Shown here one piece after another: positions 9,844 to 20,527 of a stretch of DNA of 64,000 nucleotides. The position numbers were made by a program, and so were the translations under genes. Source of the stretch: Rhizobium glycinendophyticum (GTDB taxonomy: Bacteria > Pseudomonadota > Alphaproteobacteria > Rhizobiales > Rhizobiaceae); the NCBI RefSeq assembly GCF_006443685.1, contig NZ_VFYP01000002.1, positions 434,001 to 498,000 on the forward strand, read 5' to 3'. The notes beneath the pieces are model-generated. The model was given only the letters and a program-made list of their open reading frames with translations. It ran no database searches and was not told the origin of the DNA. The first letter of the stretch is position 1; the number at the start of each line of letters is the position of its first letter.

Positions 9844-9872
9844 TGGCCTGAAGGACAACTTGCGTAAAGATC

Positions 9873-10877
9873 ATGCCAATGACGCAGCAGAGTTCACCCT
9901 TCTCATCCTCGCACCTGACAGGACCTCGGGTGGTGAGCCTGGTTTATGATGGCCTTTGCACTTTTGAATTCGGGGTTGCCGTGGAAGTCTTCGGACTTGC
10001 CCGGCCGGAGATGGGAGAAACCTGGTATCGGCATGCCACCGCGGCGATTGAACCGGGACCGCTGCGCGCCGCAGGTGGTCTGATCGCCACGGCAGCGGGT
10101 GGACTGGAACTGCTGGAAGAGGCGGACCTCATCGTGGTGCCCGGCTGGCGGGGGATCGACGCGCCTGTTCCAGCCCCGTTGCTTGACGCCTTGTGTGGCG
10201 CCCACGCAAGGGGTACGCGCCTGATGTCTCTATGTTCCGGTATCGCGGTGCTGGCTGCTACCGGTCTGCTCGATGCCCGTCGCGCCACGACCCACTGGCG
10301 ATATGCCGAAAAAGTCGCCACCCGCCACCCCCAGATCCATCTTGATCCGGATGTTCTTTATGTCGACGAGGGCGACATCCTGACGGCAGCAGGAAGTGCC
10401 GCCGGGATTGACCTTTGTCTGCATGTCGTGCGCCGGGATTTCGGCCCGGACGTGGCCAACAGCGTGGCAAGACGTCTGGTCGTGCCACCCCATCGCGAGG
10501 GCGGTCAGGCGCAGTTCATCGTGAGACCAGTGCCCAGGGAGCGCGAGGGGCAGCGGCTAGGCCCCCTCATCGACTGGATCGATACGAACCTGCAGAACGA
10601 ACTAACCCTTGCGGACATGGCCGACCGTGCGGGCATGAGCAAGAGGACATTCCAGCGCCGCTTCCGCGACCTCACCGGCAGCAGTCCCGGCGAATTTCTG
10701 CTCGCCCGCCGACTGCGCCGCGCCTGCGATCTCCTGGAACGGCAGGCGACAATCTCGGTCGATGACATAGCACTCGCCTCAGGTTTCGGCACGCCGGCGA
10801 CATTGCGCCATCATTTCCGCAACCGCCTATCGACCAGTCCCGCCGCTTACCGGACCCGTTTCCGGCATGCCGATTGA
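9873..10877 (+). CDS. ftrA: GlxA-family transcriptional regulator, FtrA type
   Basis: A 334-aa regulator with an N-terminal DJ-1/PfpI-like domain (about 15-190, with the nucleophile-elbow sequence LCSG) and a C-terminal AraC-type double helix-turn-helix (about 235-332: TLADMADRAGMSKRTFQRRF, then a second helix pair near DDIALASGFGTPATLRHHF). The DJ-1-like domain in this family usually senses a small molecule. ATG 9879 is an alternative start. The divergent rhodanese gene is the most likely target. Confidence 0.88.
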   Translation: MPMTQQSSPFSSSHLTGPRVVSLVYDGLCTFEFGVAVEVFGLARPEMGETWYRHATAAIEPGPLRAAGGLIATAAGGLELLEEADLIVVPGWRGIDAPVPAPLLDALCGAHARGTRLMSLCSGIAVLAATGLLDARRATTHWRYAEKVATRHPQIHLDPDVLYVDEGDILTAAGSAAGIDLCLHVVRRDFGPDVANSVARRLVVPPHREGGQAQFIVRPVPREREGQRLGPLIDWIDTNLQNELTLADMADRAGMSKRTFQRRFRDLTGSSPGEFLLARRLRRACDLLERQATISVDDIALASGFGTPATLRHHFRNRLSTSPAAYRTRFRHAD

Positions 10878-10923
10878 AAGCGGGCAAGGGTGATGCTTAC
10901 AAGGCAGGTGTAAGTGGAAACGG

Positions 10924-11367
10924 CTAGCGATCCGTCGCTGCAGCCTCTTCAGCACTTTCTTCGATCCGCTCCATGTCGTCATCGGAGAGACCGAAGTGAT
11001 GGCCGATTTCATGAATCAGCACATGGGTGATGATATCCCCCAGCGCCTCCTCGTTTTCGGCCCAATAATCAAGGATGGGACGGCGATACAGGGTGATACG
11101 GTTCGGCATCAGGCCTGTTTCCATCGTGAAACGTTCGGAAATGCCGCGCCCTTCGAAAAGGCCGAGCAGATCGAAAGGCGTTTCCAACGCCATATCCTCG
11201 AACACTTCATCCGTTGGAAAATCGGTGATCTCGATGATGAGATCTTTGGTCAGGTCGCGGAATTCCTGCGGCAGATGGCCATAGGCCTCAATCGCCAGCG
11301 ACTCGAACGTGCTGATCGTCGGGGCATGGCGTTCGCGCCAATCCTCGCTCTGGTCAATACGGGCCAT
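10924..11367 (-). CDS. Zincin-like metallopeptidase family protein
   Basis: A 147-aa protein of the small zincin-like family (DUF1025/possible zinc metallopeptidase). The motif HEIGHHFGLSD gives HExxHxxGxxD, a metal-binding signature, near residues 120-130. A family segment ITLYRRPILDYW precedes it. No signal peptide is visible, so it is probably cytosolic. Its substrate is unknown. It converges with ftrA and is divergent from imuA, with 160 bases before imuA that contain the SOS box. Confidence 0.85.
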   Translation of the reverse strand: MARIDQSEDWRERHAPTISTFESLAIEAYGHLPQEFRDLTKDLIIEITDFPTDEVFEDMALETPFDLLGLFEGRGISERFTMETGLMPNRITLYRRPILDYWAENEEALGDIITHVLIHEIGHHFGLSDDDMERIEESAEEAAATDR

Positions 11368-11490
11368 GATTACTCCTTACTGCTTGAAGATATAGGCGTT
11401 TTGCCCGGCTATTTCGAGAGCAAATCCGGAAGAGGAATAAATTCTTATTGAAATCCGGTTGACTCTTTTGTCGAGCTCTGGAATCTCTAG

Positions 11491-11505
11491 GAACATATAG
11501 AGAAC
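11491..11505. promoter_or_regulatory. SOS (LexA) box of alphaproteobacterial type
   Basis: GAAC ATATAGA GAAC is an exact match to the alphaproteobacterial LexA operator GAAC-N7-GAAC (GTTC-N7-GTTC on the other strand). It lies 23-37 bases before the imuA ATG. A possible -35 (TTGACT, 11459-11464) lies upstream, so LexA bound here would block initiation. Confidence 0.85.
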
Positions 11506-11527
11506 ATCTGATGTAGGAGAGACCGTC

Positions 11528-12472
11528 ATGGGCTTGGGCCCTCAGGCGAATGGAGAGCTTTTTACCCTGCGGCAAGCCATTGCCCGCATCGAGGGAAAGC
11601 CACACCATGACGCCCGTCTGGCCGCAGGACTTAACGTGGAGAACGAGCCCCAAAGGCGGGGCAACACAGGGCATGAGGGCGTTGATCTGTCGAGATTCAC
11701 TTTCGAAAGCCTGACGACGGACCTGTTGATGCCGGGCATGATGGTCGAGTTGCGGGGTGAGCGGCTACAGCAGGCCGGCACCACCACCGGATTTGCGCTT
11801 GCGTTGGCGATCATGGGCGCCGAACCGGCGACGGGTGGCCCTTCAAAGCGTTTGCTTTTCATCGCCGATCCGCAGGTCGTACGGGAAGCTGGCCTCATCT
11901 ACGCTCCTGGATTGGTGGATTTCGGGCTGGAGCCTGCCGAACTGGTGCACGCGCTGCCACGACGCATCGAAGATGCGCTTTGGCTGGCAGAAGCGGCTCT
12001 GACATCCCGAGCCTTTTCCACCGTTGTGCTCGAAGTGTTTGGGAACCCGAAGAAATTCGGCCTGACCGAGAGCCGGCGCCTCAGCCTGAAGGCCCGTGGC
12101 ACCGGTGGCAGGCTATTTGTGCTGCGGCAGGCAGGAGAAGAAGAGGCCTCGAGCGCCTCGCTTCGCCTGTCTGTCCAAACCGCACCGGCGGCGGCGCGCT
12201 TCCTCGCCGACGGAACCCTGCTGGGCGGCAGCATCGGGTTTCCTGCCTTTCGTATCCTTGCCGAGAAGTCCCGATACTTGGGACAGACCGAGCTAATCCT
12301 GGAGTGGAACCCTGATGACCGCCGCCTTCGCCCCCTCACTGATGCAGGATCAACCGGTATTGGATCGCCGGATTCTCTGCCTCTACTTCCCACGGCTCGC
12401 GACAGATCGCATCGCGCGCCGGCGATGGGGTCTGTCGTGGCGTTCAGCCCTATCCTCGACCGGGCATCCTGA
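11528..12472 (+). CDS. imuA: ImuA, SOS mutasome accessory protein
   Basis: ImuA is a RecA-like protein acting with ImuB and DnaE2 in damage-induced translesion synthesis. The 314-aa protein has the typical core: DLLMPGMMVELRGE, then a degenerate P-loop region (QQAGTTTGFALALAIM) and a VLEVFGNPKKFGLTESRRLSLKA segment. AGGAGA precedes the ATG. It is the first gene of imuA-imuB-dnaE2 and lies directly behind an SOS box. Its last 158 bases overlap imuB in another frame. Confidence 0.88.
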   Translation: MGLGPQANGELFTLRQAIARIEGKPHHDARLAAGLNVENEPQRRGNTGHEGVDLSRFTFESLTTDLLMPGMMVELRGERLQQAGTTTGFALALAIMGAEPATGGPSKRLLFIADPQVVREAGLIYAPGLVDFGLEPAELVHALPRRIEDALWLAEAALTSRAFSTVVLEVFGNPKKFGLTESRRLSLKARGTGGRLFVLRQAGEEEASSASLRLSVQTAPAAARFLADGTLLGGSIGFPAFRILAEKSRYLGQTELILEWNPDDRRLRPLTDAGSTGIGSPDSLPLLPTARDRSHRAPAMGSVVAFSPILDRAS

Positions 12473-13949
12473 AAAGCCACCCCTCGTCTGTGCCGCCCGC
12501 ACCGCCAATGTCATGCGGCTGACCGCACTCGATGAAGTAGCCGAAGGCTTTGGCCTGCGCATAGGCCAGGGTTTGGCAGAGGCCCGGGCCATCTGCGCAG
12601 CGCTGGATGTCGTTGAAGCCGATCCGGCAGCGGATCGGGCCTTCCTTGAGGCGATTGCAGACTGGTGTGACCGTTACACACCCCTGGTGGCACTGGATGG
12701 AGAAGATGGCCTTGCGCTCGACATCACCGGCTGTGCCCACCTGTTTGGCGGCGAAATCTGCCTTGTCGAGGATCTTGCCGGACGGCTGACGGGGTTTGGC
12801 CTTGCTGTGCAGGTGTCGGTCGCCTCGACCCCGGGCCTCGCCCGCGCCGTCAGCCGGTTCGGCGGACCGCGGGTGATTGTCGGTCCTGAAGCCTCGAACA
12901 TTCTTAGGCCGATGCCGGTAGCAGCCCTTCGTCTCGAGCCACAAACCGTCATGGATCTGGCAAGGGTCGGCCTGAAAACCATTGGCGATCTCCTCGCTGC
13001 CGCCCGCGCGCCAATCACCCGTCGTTTCGGTCGCACGCCGCTGTTGCGGCTCGATCAGGCACTGGGCCGGGAAGGGGAGGCCATCTCGCCACGCCGGACG
13101 CCGGCACTGCTTTCTGCAGAAAGACGACTGGCCGAACCGATTGTCGCAGAAGACCATATTCTGGACCTTGCAGGACGTCTCGCTGCAGGCTTGAAAGCTG
13201 CCCTGGAAGCTAGAAACGAAGGTGGACGCCTGTTCGAACTGCTGATCTTTCGTGTGGACGGCCGCGTCTTTCGCATCGAAGTCGGCGCATCTGCTCCATT
13301 GCGCGATCCTCATCGCATCAAGGCCCTCTTCAAGGAGCGCCTGTCTGTCCTGAAGGACGAACTGGAGGCAGGATACGGTTTCGAACTGTTGCGCCTCAAC
13401 GTGCTGTTGAGCGAACCTTTTGAAATTCGTCAGGCCCGTCTTGTAGAGGAGGAAGAGGAGGAAGAGGAGGACGAACATCTCACACGCTTCCTGGATCAGG
13501 TATTTGCGCGCCTCGGCGAAAGGGCGCTTCGTCTGCCGGTATCCCTCGCCAGCCATTGGCCGGATCGCGCGGCAACCCATGCGCCGCTCACCGACGGATT
13601 GAAAACACTGGGCCGTCGAGACGGCGAGCAGGCCATGAAGCCCCCCGTGAGGGGAATCAGGCCTTTGCGTCTGCTCACCCGCCCTGAGGAGGTGGAGGTC
13701 ATGTCCTCGGTACCTGATGGTCCGCCTGCGAGCTTTCGCTGGCGACGGGTTCAGCGCCGTATCACGCGCGCCGAGGGGCCTGAGCGTCTCGCTCCTGAAT
13801 GGTGGGTAGATGGTGAGAATGCGGAACCGCGTGATTATTTCCGCATCGAGGACACGATCGGTCAGCGCTACTGGCTGTATCGCAAAGGGCTTTACGAGCG
13901 GGAAACGGAGAATCGTCCCACCTGGTTTCTTCAGGGGATGTTTTCGTGA
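12315..13949 (+). CDS. imuB: ImuB, Y-family polymerase-like protein
   Basis: ImuB resembles Y-family DNA polymerases but lacks their catalytic acids; in the characterised mutasome it serves as the adaptor to the beta clamp and DnaE2. The 544-aa protein begins near [15 protein letters not shown], the family N-terminus. The position of the usual catalytic DE reads [15 protein letters not shown], without the glutamate. An acidic run (eight consecutive Glu, about residues 378-385) lies in the C-terminal half. ATG 12315 has GGAG ten bases upstream; ATG 12342 is an alternative. Its end overlaps the dnaE2 start (GTGA). Confidence 0.9.
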   Translation: MTAAFAPSLMQDQPVLDRRILCLYFPRLATDRIARRRWGLSWRSALSSTGHPEKPPLVCAARTANVMRLTALDEVAEGFGLRIGQGLAEARAICAALDVVEADPAADRAFLEAIADWCDRYTPLVALDGEDGLALDITGCAHLFGGEICLVEDLAGRLTGFGLAVQVSVASTPGLARAVSRFGGPRVIVGPEASNILRPMPVAALRLEPQTVMDLARVGLKTIGDLLAAARAPITRRFGRTPLLRLDQALGREGEAISPRRTPALLSAERRLAEPIVAEDHILDLAGRLAAGLKAALEARNEGGRLFELLIFRVDGRVFRIEVGASAPLRDPHRIKALFKERLSVLKDELEAGYGFELLRLNVLLSEPFEIRQARLVEEEEEEEEDEHLTRFLDQVFARLGERALRLPVSLASHWPDRAATHAPLTDGLKTLGRRDGEQAMKPPVRGIRPLRLLTRPEEVEVMSSVPDGPPASFRWRRVQRRITRAEGPERLAPEWWVDGENAEPRDYFRIEDTIGQRYWLYRKGLYERETENRPTWFLQGMFS

Positions 13950-16900
13950 CACCCCCCGTCTCCACGAACGAGCACCCATTTTACGAGATTGGTCTGAAGA
14001 GCAATTTTTCCTTCCTCGACGGAGCCTCGCATGCCGAGGAACTGGTCCAGCAGGCTCTGGACCTCGGCCTTCGCGGCATTGGTCTTGCAGATGTGAACAC
14101 CGTCTCTGGCGTCGTGCGGCTTCACGCCTCGGCCAAGCAGAAGGGGCTAGCCTTTCGGCCCGGAGCGCGCCTTGTCTTCGCCGACGATACGCCGGAACTT
14201 CTCGCCTATCCCATCGATCGCAAAGGCTGGGGCAATCTCTGTCGCCTGCTGAGTGTTGGAAATCTGCGCTCGCAAAAAGGCGTCTGCACGCTCTACCAGG
14301 CAGACCTCCTGGAATGGTCTGGCAATCTCCTCTTTGTCGCCATGTCGCCACCCTTGCCGGAGGTGGGTGACAGCGAAGCTCTTGAGCTTCGTCTGCAAAG
14401 CCTGCTGCCGACCTTGAAGGACAAGCTCCATCTGGCACTCACCCCGCGTCATGACGGCCTGGATCGCAAGACATTTGCAGAACTGGAACTCATAAGCCGC
14501 AACCTGCGCCTGCCATTGGTTGCCACCAATGACGCCCTCTATCACGCACCGGAGCGAAAACCTCTCGCCGATGTGGTTGTCGCCATCCGTGAGCATGTGG
14601 GGGTAGCGGAAGCAGGGTTCCGGCTGCATGCCCATGCCGAACGTCATCTCAAAAGTGGCCGGGAGATGTCCCGACTTCTGCGAGGATATCCGGAGGCCAT
14701 CGCCAATAACATCAGGTTTTTTGGCCGGCTAAATTTTTCACTCGATGAACTGGCCCATCAATATCCAGACGAAAGCTTCGGGGCAGAATCGCCGGCGTTG
14801 GCCTTGCGCAGGTTGACCTATGAAGGCGCCAGAAACCGTTATCCCGAAGGCGTTCCGGAAAAGGTACTCGGCTTGCTCGATTACGAGCTGAAGCTCATCG
14901 CAGATAAACGCTACGAGCCCTATTTTCTAACCGTCTACCGCATCGTCTGCCACGCTCGCGAGAGCGGGATCCTATGTCAGGGGCGGGGATCGGCGGCGAA
15001 TTCCGCTGTCTGTTTCTGTCTTGGAATTACAGAGGTCGATCCGCAAAAGACGACGCTTCTGTTTGACCGCTTCATCTCCACAGAGCGTGATGAACCACCC
15101 GATATCGACGTGGATTTCGAGCATGAGAAGCGGGAGGATGTAATTCAGTTCATCTATCAGACTTATGGCCGTGAACATGCCGCACTCACGGCTGCCGTCA
15201 TCAGTTACCGCGCGCGCTCGGCCGGCCGCGAAGTGGCAAAAGCCTTTGGTCTGTCTGAGGATGTCCAGTCCGCTCTGGCCGGCTCGATCTGGGGCTGGTG
15301 GACGAGTGATTTTACCGAGCAACAGGCGAATGCCGCCGGGCTCGACCTGAAGGACCCCACCACGCGCCGGGTGCTTTCCTATGCCCAGGCTCTGCAAGGT
15401 TTCCCGCGCCACCTTTCCCAGCATGTCGGCGGCTTCGTCATTACCCGCGACCGGCTGGATGAAGTTGTGCCGATCATGAACACGGCTGATGGCCGATATA
15501 TGGTCGAGTGGGACAAGGATGATCTGGACACGCTGAAGATCTTGAAAATTGACGTGCTGGCTCTCGGTATGCTGACATGTCTCGCCAAAGCCTTCGCTCT
15601 TCTATCAAAGCATTACGATCGGCACGAGAGCCTCGCTTCCGTCAACGCGGACCAGTGTTCGGAAGTCTACGACATGATTTGCCGGGCCGATACACTCGGG
15701 GTCTTCCAGATCGAAAGCCGCGCCCAGATGAGCATGCTGCCACGGCTCAAACCCCGCATATTCTATGATCTCGTGATCGAGGTCGCGATTGTTCGCCCCG
15801 GCCCGATCCAGGGCAACATGGTTCATCCCTATCTCAAGCGCCGGGAAGATTCCCTTGCGGGCAAGGAGATCGACTACCCCAGTCCGGAACTGCGCGGTGT
15901 TCTGGAACGGACGCTGGGTGTGCCTCTTTTCCAGGAACAAGCAATGCAGATCGCCATCACCGCTGCCGGCTTCACGCCGGCTGAAGCCGATAAATTGCGC
16001 CGTGCTATGGCCACCTTCCGCCGCACCGGTCAGGTCTCGAGTTTTCAAAAGCGCATGATTGAGGGCATGGTCGCACGCAATTACGATCCGGAGTTTGCCG
16101 CCCGCTGCTTCAGCCAGATCGAAGGTTTCGGCGAATACGGGTTTCCCGAAAGCCATGCGGCCTCCTTTGCCTTGCTGGTTTATGTCTCCTGCTGGTTTAA
16201 GGCCTATTATCCCGACGTTTTCTGCGCCGCGATCCTAAACTCCCAACCCATGGGTTTTTATGCCCCAGCACAACTGGTGCGCGATGCGCGTGAACATGGC
16301 GTCGACGTGAGGCCGGTCGATGTCAATCATTCCCATTGGGATTGCGGGCTTGAAGCCGGGGTCGATGGGATCCCCGTTTTTGATCCCAACCGCATCGCAC
16401 CGCGTCATCGCTCTATGACTTCCGTGATCAGAACCAAGCAGGCCGTGCGCCTCGGCTTCCGCCAGATCAAGGGTCTGTCCCAGGCGGATATGGAGCGTCT
16501 GGTGGCGTGCAGGGGTGAAGGCTATGATTCTGTCCGCGATCTTTGGCTGCGCACCCGCCTTCCCCGCAGCGTCATCGAAAAACTGGCCGATGCCGACGCC
16601 TTTTCCTCCCTCGGCCTGTCCCGCCGCGATGCGCTGTGGGCAGCCCAGGCGCTCGATGCAGAAGCGGCCATCGAGGTTTTGCCACTTTTCGAGACGGCAC
16701 CCCTCGAAAACCTGCAGCAAGAGGCCGAGGTTGCACTGCCGCGCATGCTGCCGGGGGAGGAGGTCTTGAGCGATTATCGAACGCTCACTTTCTCGCTGAA
16801 AGCTCATCCTATTTCTTTTCTGCGCCCAGACATGCGAAAGGCTGGATTGAAATCAGCCTTGGATCTGGAGACCCTGCCCCATGGCGCCAAAGTCACCGTC

Positions 16901-17323
16901 GCAGGCTTGGTCCTGGTGCGCCAACGGCCAGGTTCAGCGAAGGGCGTAATTTTCATGACGCTTGAGGACGAAACGGGCACCACGAATGTCATCGTGTGGC
17001 CGAAGATCTTCGAACGCTACCGGCCCATCGTGATGGGGGCCCGCCTCGTTTGCCTTCGCGGCAGACTGCAAAAGGCCCATGGCGTGATCCATGTAGTTGC
17101 CGACCATCTGGTCGATGCGACACAACGCCTCGGCCTGCTGCAGAAGGATTTGGCAGCGTTCAGCACACTGGCTCATGCCGACGAAGTCCGAAGGCCGGGC
17201 GTCGATCAGCGCCAGGTCATGCGCCAGAAACAAGCACCTCCGGTCGTGGCGGCCCCGCCTCCCGGCCATCCACGCAGAAGTGCCATGGCCGATTTACTGC
17301 CCAAGGGACGCAATTTCCACTGA
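13946..17323 (+). CDS. dnaE2: Error-prone DNA polymerase DnaE2
   Basis: A C-family polymerase that performs SOS mutagenesis with ImuA and ImuB. At 1125 aa it is of typical length. Visible are an N-terminal PHP domain (from about residue 10), the catalytic aspartates in [14 protein letters not shown] (about residues 383-396), the fingers region, and a C-terminal OB fold (about 975-1070, [13 protein letters not shown]). The start is GTG at 13946, overlapping the imuB TGA. Confidence 0.95.
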   Translation: MTPPVSTNEHPFYEIGLKSNFSFLDGASHAEELVQQALDLGLRGIGLADVNTVSGVVRLHASAKQKGLAFRPGARLVFADDTPELLAYPIDRKGWGNLCRLLSVGNLRSQKGVCTLYQADLLEWSGNLLFVAMSPPLPEVGDSEALELRLQSLLPTLKDKLHLALTPRHDGLDRKTFAELELISRNLRLPLVATNDALYHAPERKPLADVVVAIREHVGVAEAGFRLHAHAERHLKSGREMSRLLRGYPEAIANNIRFFGRLNFSLDELAHQYPDESFGAESPALALRRLTYEGARNRYPEGVPEKVLGLLDYELKLIADKRYEPYFLTVYRIVCHARESGILCQGRGSAANSAVCFCLGITEVDPQKTTLLFDRFISTERDEPPDIDVDFEHEKREDVIQFIYQTYGREHAALTAAVISYRARSAGREVAKAFGLSEDVQSALAGSIWGWWTSDFTEQQANAAGLDLKDPTTRRVLSYAQALQGFPRHLSQHVGGFVITRDRLDEVVPIMNTADGRYMVEWDKDDLDTLKILKIDVLALGMLTCLAKAFALLSKHYDRHESLASVNADQCSEVYDMICRADTLGVFQIESRAQMSMLPRLKPRIFYDLVIEVAIVRPGPIQGNMVHPYLKRREDSLAGKEIDYPSPELRGVLERTLGVPLFQEQAMQIAITAAGFTPAEADKLRRAMATFRRTGQVSSFQKRMIEGMVARNYDPEFAARCFSQIEGFGEYGFPESHAASFALLVYVSCWFKAYYPDVFCAAILNSQPMGFYAPAQLVRDAREHGVDVRPVDVNHSHWDCGLEAGVDGIPVFDPNRIAPRHRSMTSVIRTKQAVRLGFRQIKGLSQADMERLVACRGEGYDSVRDLWLRTRLPRSVIEKLADADAFSSLGLSRRDALWAAQALDAEAAIEVLPLFETAPLENLQQEAEVALPRMLPGEEVLSDYRTLTFSLKAHPISFLRPDMRKAGLKSALDLETLPHGAKVTVAGLVLVRQRPGSAKGVIFMTLEDETGTTNVIVWPKIFERYRPIVMGARLVCLRGRLQKAHGVIHVVADHLVDATQRLGLLQKDLAAFSTLAHADEVRRPGVDQRQVMRQKQAPPVVAAPPPGHPRRSAMADLLPKGRNFH

Positions 17324-17395
17324 CATTTGGACGGCTGACGTGTCTGCGAATTTTCTTGACAAAGAGCATAAGGTTTACCAGAAAGGAGAGAGTAA

Positions 17396-17743
17396 GTGTC
17401 ATGTTTGACGGTTCCCGATCCCATGCTGGTCTGCAGCTGCAATTACATCACCGACAAGGACATCAAGGCAGTCATCAATGAACTGCTGGATGAAGACTGT
17501 TGGCAGCTGATCGTTCCGGGCAAGGTCTACCATGCCATGGGCAAGCGGGGTCGTTGCTGTGGCTGTTTCCCGAACGTGGTCGACCTGATCATCAAGACCA
17601 CCGCCGAATACCATGCGGCACGCAAGACCGAAGAAACCAAGGTCGTCAATTTCATGGAACGTCTGAAGCTGTTCCATGAAGAGCAGAAAGTCGCGCTCGC
17701 AGAGCGGCGTCAGGCTATGGTCGCCGCCCGTCGCGTAGGCTGA
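17396..17743 (+). CDS. bfd: Bacterioferritin-associated ferredoxin (2Fe-2S)
   Basis: The BFD-type domain has all four cysteines: CSC near the start and CCGC after KRGR, fitting C-x-C ... C-x2-C. Bfd reduces ferric iron stored in bacterioferritin so it can be released. GTG 17396 (115 aa) has a strong AAGGAG seven bases upstream; ATG 17423 (MLVCSCNY, 106 aa) would give the usual family N-terminus but has no ribosome site. The C-terminus extends about 40 residues past the BFD domain as a basic helix. bfr follows in the same orientation. Confidence 0.9.
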   Translation: MSCLTVPDPMLVCSCNYITDKDIKAVINELLDEDCWQLIVPGKVYHAMGKRGRCCGCFPNVVDLIIKTTAEYHAARKTEETKVVNFMERLKLFHEEQKVALAERRQAMVAARRVG

Positions 17744-17856
17744 TCTATCTTCAATATTTCCAATAGCTCTCGGAGCGCGACGTCAGTCCTTGGTGCCTGA
17801 TCACCCTCTTGTGCAATACCATGTTCGACTGATGAAGGCATGACTTTGCTAACGCC

Positions 17857-17878
17857 TTAGAATTAGAATCCTTCTAAA
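17857..17878. promoter_or_regulatory. Iron control element (Irr box) before bfr
   Basis: TTAGAA-TCC-TTCTAA (17863-17877) is a perfect inverted repeat that matches the rhizobial iron control element bound by Irr. An extra TTAGAA half-site abuts it at 17857-17862. It ends about 70 bases before the bfr ATG and covers a candidate -10 (TAGAAT, 17864-17869), which fits Irr repression of iron storage when iron is scarce. Confidence 0.75.
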
Positions 17879-17948
17879 AAGGCATCTCGACAGAGCGTCC
17901 CGTCAACGCTAGTGTTCCCGAATTACACTCACGCAAAGGACGACGAAG

Positions 17949-18434
17949 ATGAAGGGTGATCCCAAGGTCATTGAGCAGCTCAACGAAGCGCTGTTTCTCG
18001 AGCTCGGCGCTGTCAACCAGTACTGGCTGCATTACCGGCTGCTCAACGACTGGGGCTACACGAAGCTCGCCAAGAAGGAGCGGGCTGAATCGATCGAGGA
18101 AATGCAGCACGCTGACAAGATCATCGACCGCATCATCTTCCTGGAAGGCCATCCCAATCTGCAGACCGTGGCGCCGCTGCGTATCGGCCAGAATGTCAAG
18201 GAAGTGCTGGAAGCCGATCTCGCCGGCGAGTACGACGCCCGCACTGCCTACAAAGCCTCGCGCGACATCTGTCACGCTGCCGGCGATTATGTATCCATGA
18301 AACTCTTCGAGACTCTGCTGATGGATGAAGAAGGCCACATCGACTTCCTCGAAACCCAATTGGATCTGCTCGCCAAGATTGGCGAAGAGAAATACGGCCA
18401 GCTCAATGCCGAATCAGCGGATTCTGCCGATTAA
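17949..18434 (+). CDS. bfr: Bacterioferritin
   Basis: Forms the 24-subunit haem-containing iron storage shell. All ferroxidase ligands are present in the standard numbering: E18, E51, H54, E94, E127 and H130; Y25 and the haem ligand M52 are also there. The 161-aa length is normal. AAAGGA precedes the ATG. It has its own control element upstream and a strong terminator downstream, so it can be transcribed separately from bfd. Confidence 0.97.
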   Translation: MKGDPKVIEQLNEALFLELGAVNQYWLHYRLLNDWGYTKLAKKERAESIEEMQHADKIIDRIIFLEGHPNLQTVAPLRIGQNVKEVLEADLAGEYDARTAYKASRDICHAAGDYVSMKLFETLLMDEEGHIDFLETQLDLLAKIGEEKYGQLNAESADSAD

Positions 18435-18485
18435 CAACCTTAAGTCGGCTTGGCGCTCGCGGCCGACCCAGCTGAACACAATCAC

Positions 18486-18523
18486 AAAAAGCCCGAAGGT
18501 TGAGAACAACCTTCGGGCTTTTT
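18486..18523. terminator. Bidirectional intrinsic terminator between bfr and acs
   Basis: A 12-bp perfect stem (GCCCGAAGGTTG / CAACCTTCGGGC) with loop AGAA is flanked by five A and five T. It can end transcription of bfr on the top strand and acs on the bottom strand. Confidence 0.92.
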
Positions 18524-18574
18524 GCTGACAGCAGATAAAAAACATCCGACGTCGACGACGCTGGATGTTGCAGT

Positions 18575-20527
18575 TCATGCGCTTCGGTTCTGCCGGTTTG
18601 CGATGAGATCATCAACGACACCGGGATCGGCAAGCGTGGACGTATCGCCGAGTGCGCCGAAATCATCCTCAGCAATCTTACGCAGAATGCGCCGCATGAT
18701 CTTGCCTGAGCGCGTCTTTGGAAGTCCAGGCGCGAACTGGATCTTGTCGGGGCTTGCAATCGGCCCGATCTCCGAGCGCACATGCTTGACCAGATCGGCG
18801 CGCAGCGTCTCGTTGCCTTCATGTCCCGACATCAACGTGACATAGCAATAGATGCCCTGGCCCTTGATGCTGTGTGGATAACCGACGACAGCGGCTTCCG
18901 ACACCAAATGGTGCGAGACGAGGGCGGATTCGACTTCGGCCGTACCAAGCCGATGTCCTGAGACATTCAGCACGTCGTCCACGCGTCCCGTAATCCAGTA
19001 ATAGCCGTCCTCGTCGCGACGGCAGCCGTCACCGGTAAAATACTTACCCTTGTAGGTTGAGAAGTACGTCTGGACGAAACGTTCATGGTCGCCATAGACC
19101 GAACGCGCCTGGCCGGGCCAGCTGTCGGTAATGCAAAGATTGCCGTCGGTGGCACCCTCTAGCACCTTGCCTTCGTTGTCGACCAGTTCCGGCTTCACCC
19201 CGAAGAAGGGGCGGGTTGCCGAACCGGGCTTCAGCGGCGTGGCACCCGGTAGCGGTGTGATCATGATGCCACCTGTTTCCGTTTGCCACCAGGTATCAAC
19301 GACCGGCGACTTCTGTTCACCGACGACGTTGTAATACCACTCCCAGGCTTCTGGATTGATCGGTTCGCCGACGGAACCCAGGAGGCGCAGCGACGAGCGG
19401 TTCGAACGCTTGACGAACTCGTCACCGGCTCCCATCAGCGACCGGATCGCCGTCGGCGCGGTGTAGAAGATGTTCACCTTGTGCTTCTCCACCACTTCCC
19501 AGAACCGCCCCTGGTCGGGGAAGGTTGGCACGCCTTCGAACATCAGCGTCGTCGCGCAATTGGCGAGCGGCCCATAGACGATGTAGGAGTGGCCGGTTAC
19601 CCAGCCGACGTCAGCCGTGCACCAGTAGATATCGCCGTCGTGATAATCGAAAACATATTCGTGTGTCATGGACGCGTAGACGAGATACCCGCCCGTGGTG
19701 TGCATCACACCCTTCGGCTTGCCCGTCGAACCCGATGTGTAGAGGATGAACAGTGGATCTTCCGCCTTCATCTTCACCGGCGGGCAATCGGCCTTCACGG
19801 TATGCACTTCCTGGTGATGCCAGAGATCGCGGCCCGGCGCCCAGCCGATCTTGCCGCCGGTGCGACGCACGACCAGTACCTTGTTGACGATGACATACTG
19901 CTTGGCTGCAATGTCGATCGCGATGTCGGTGTTTTCCTTGAGAGGGACGGGCTTGCCGCCGCGCACCCCTTCGTCACAGGTGATGACGAAGGTCGATTCG
20001 CAGTCGACGATGCGGCCCGCCAGCGCTTCCGGTGAGAAGCCGCCAAACACGACGGAGTGGATGGCCCCGATGCGAGCACAGGCCAGCATGGCATAGGTCG
20101 CTTCAGGGATCATCGGCATGTAGATGGTGACGCGGTCACCCTTCTTCACGCCGTGTTTCTTCAAGACGTTCGCCATCCGGCAAACATGCTCGTAGAGCTC
20201 GTTATACGTAATCTTCTTGTCGATATAGGGGTTGTCACCTTCCCAGATGATGGCGGTACGCTCGCCATGCGTCTTCAGGTGACGGTCGATGCAGTTGTAG
20301 GAGACGTTCGTCAGGCCGTCCTCGAACCATTTGATCGGGACCTTGCCCTTGAACGAGGTGTTCTTGACCTTCGTATAGGGCTTGAACCAGTCAATGCGCT
20401 TGCCGTGCTTGCCCCAGAACTTTTCCGGGTCTTCGACGCTTTCCTCGTACCACTTCAGGTACTTGTCCTCATCGATCAGCGCCTGTGCCTTCGCTGATTT
20501 CAGCACCGGATAGGTTTTGGCTGACAT
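18575..20527 (-). CDS. acs: Acetyl-CoA synthetase
   Basis: Activates acetate to acetyl-CoA with ATP through acetyl-AMP. The 650-aa protein is full length: the P-loop [14 protein letters not shown], the [10 protein letters not shown] motif, and the C-terminal SGKIMRR with the lysine that is acetylated for control in this family. The ATG at 20527 is preceded by GGAGGAATTC, a very strong ribosome site; 24 extra upstream codons are open but not family-like. A terminator follows. Confidence 0.95.
   Translation of the reverse strand: MSAKTYPVLKSAKAQALIDEDKYLKWYEESVEDPEKFWGKHGKRIDWFKPYTKVKNTSFKGKVPIKWFEDGLTNVSYNCIDRHLKTHGERTAIIWEGDNPYIDKKITYNELYEHVCRMANVLKKHGVKKGDRVTIYMPMIPEATYAMLACARIGAIHSVVFGGFSPEALAGRIVDCESTFVITCDEGVRGGKPVPLKENTDIAIDIAAKQYVIVNKVLVVRRTGGKIGWAPGRDLWHHQEVHTVKADCPPVKMKAEDPLFILYTSGSTGKPKGVMHTTGGYLVYASMTHEYVFDYHDGDIYWCTADVGWVTGHSYIVYGPLANCATTLMFEGVPTFPDQGRFWEVVEKHKVNIFYTAPTAIRSLMGAGDEFVKRSNRSSLRLLGSVGEPINPEAWEWYYNVVGEQKSPVVDTWWQTETGGIMITPLPGATPLKPGSATRPFFGVKPELVDNEGKVLEGATDGNLCITDSWPGQARSVYGDHERFVQTYFSTYKGKYFTGDGCRRDEDGYYWITGRVDDVLNVSGHRLGTAEVESALVSHHLVSEAAVVGYPHSIKGQGIYCYVTLMSGHEGNETLRADLVKHVRSEIGPIASPDKIQFAPGLPKTRSGKIMRRILRKIAEDDFGALGDTSTLADPGVVDDLIANRQNRSA

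Noticed and set aside
12450..14438. A 662-codon open frame on the bottom strand opposite imuB and dnaE2
   Set aside because: It lies fully antisense to two well-supported genes, has no family motif, and shows the composition expected of a mirror frame in high-GC DNA.
17356..17390. TTGACA before bfd as a full promoter
   Set aside because: No acceptable -10 at normal spacing, and I found no clear RirA or Irr motif there.
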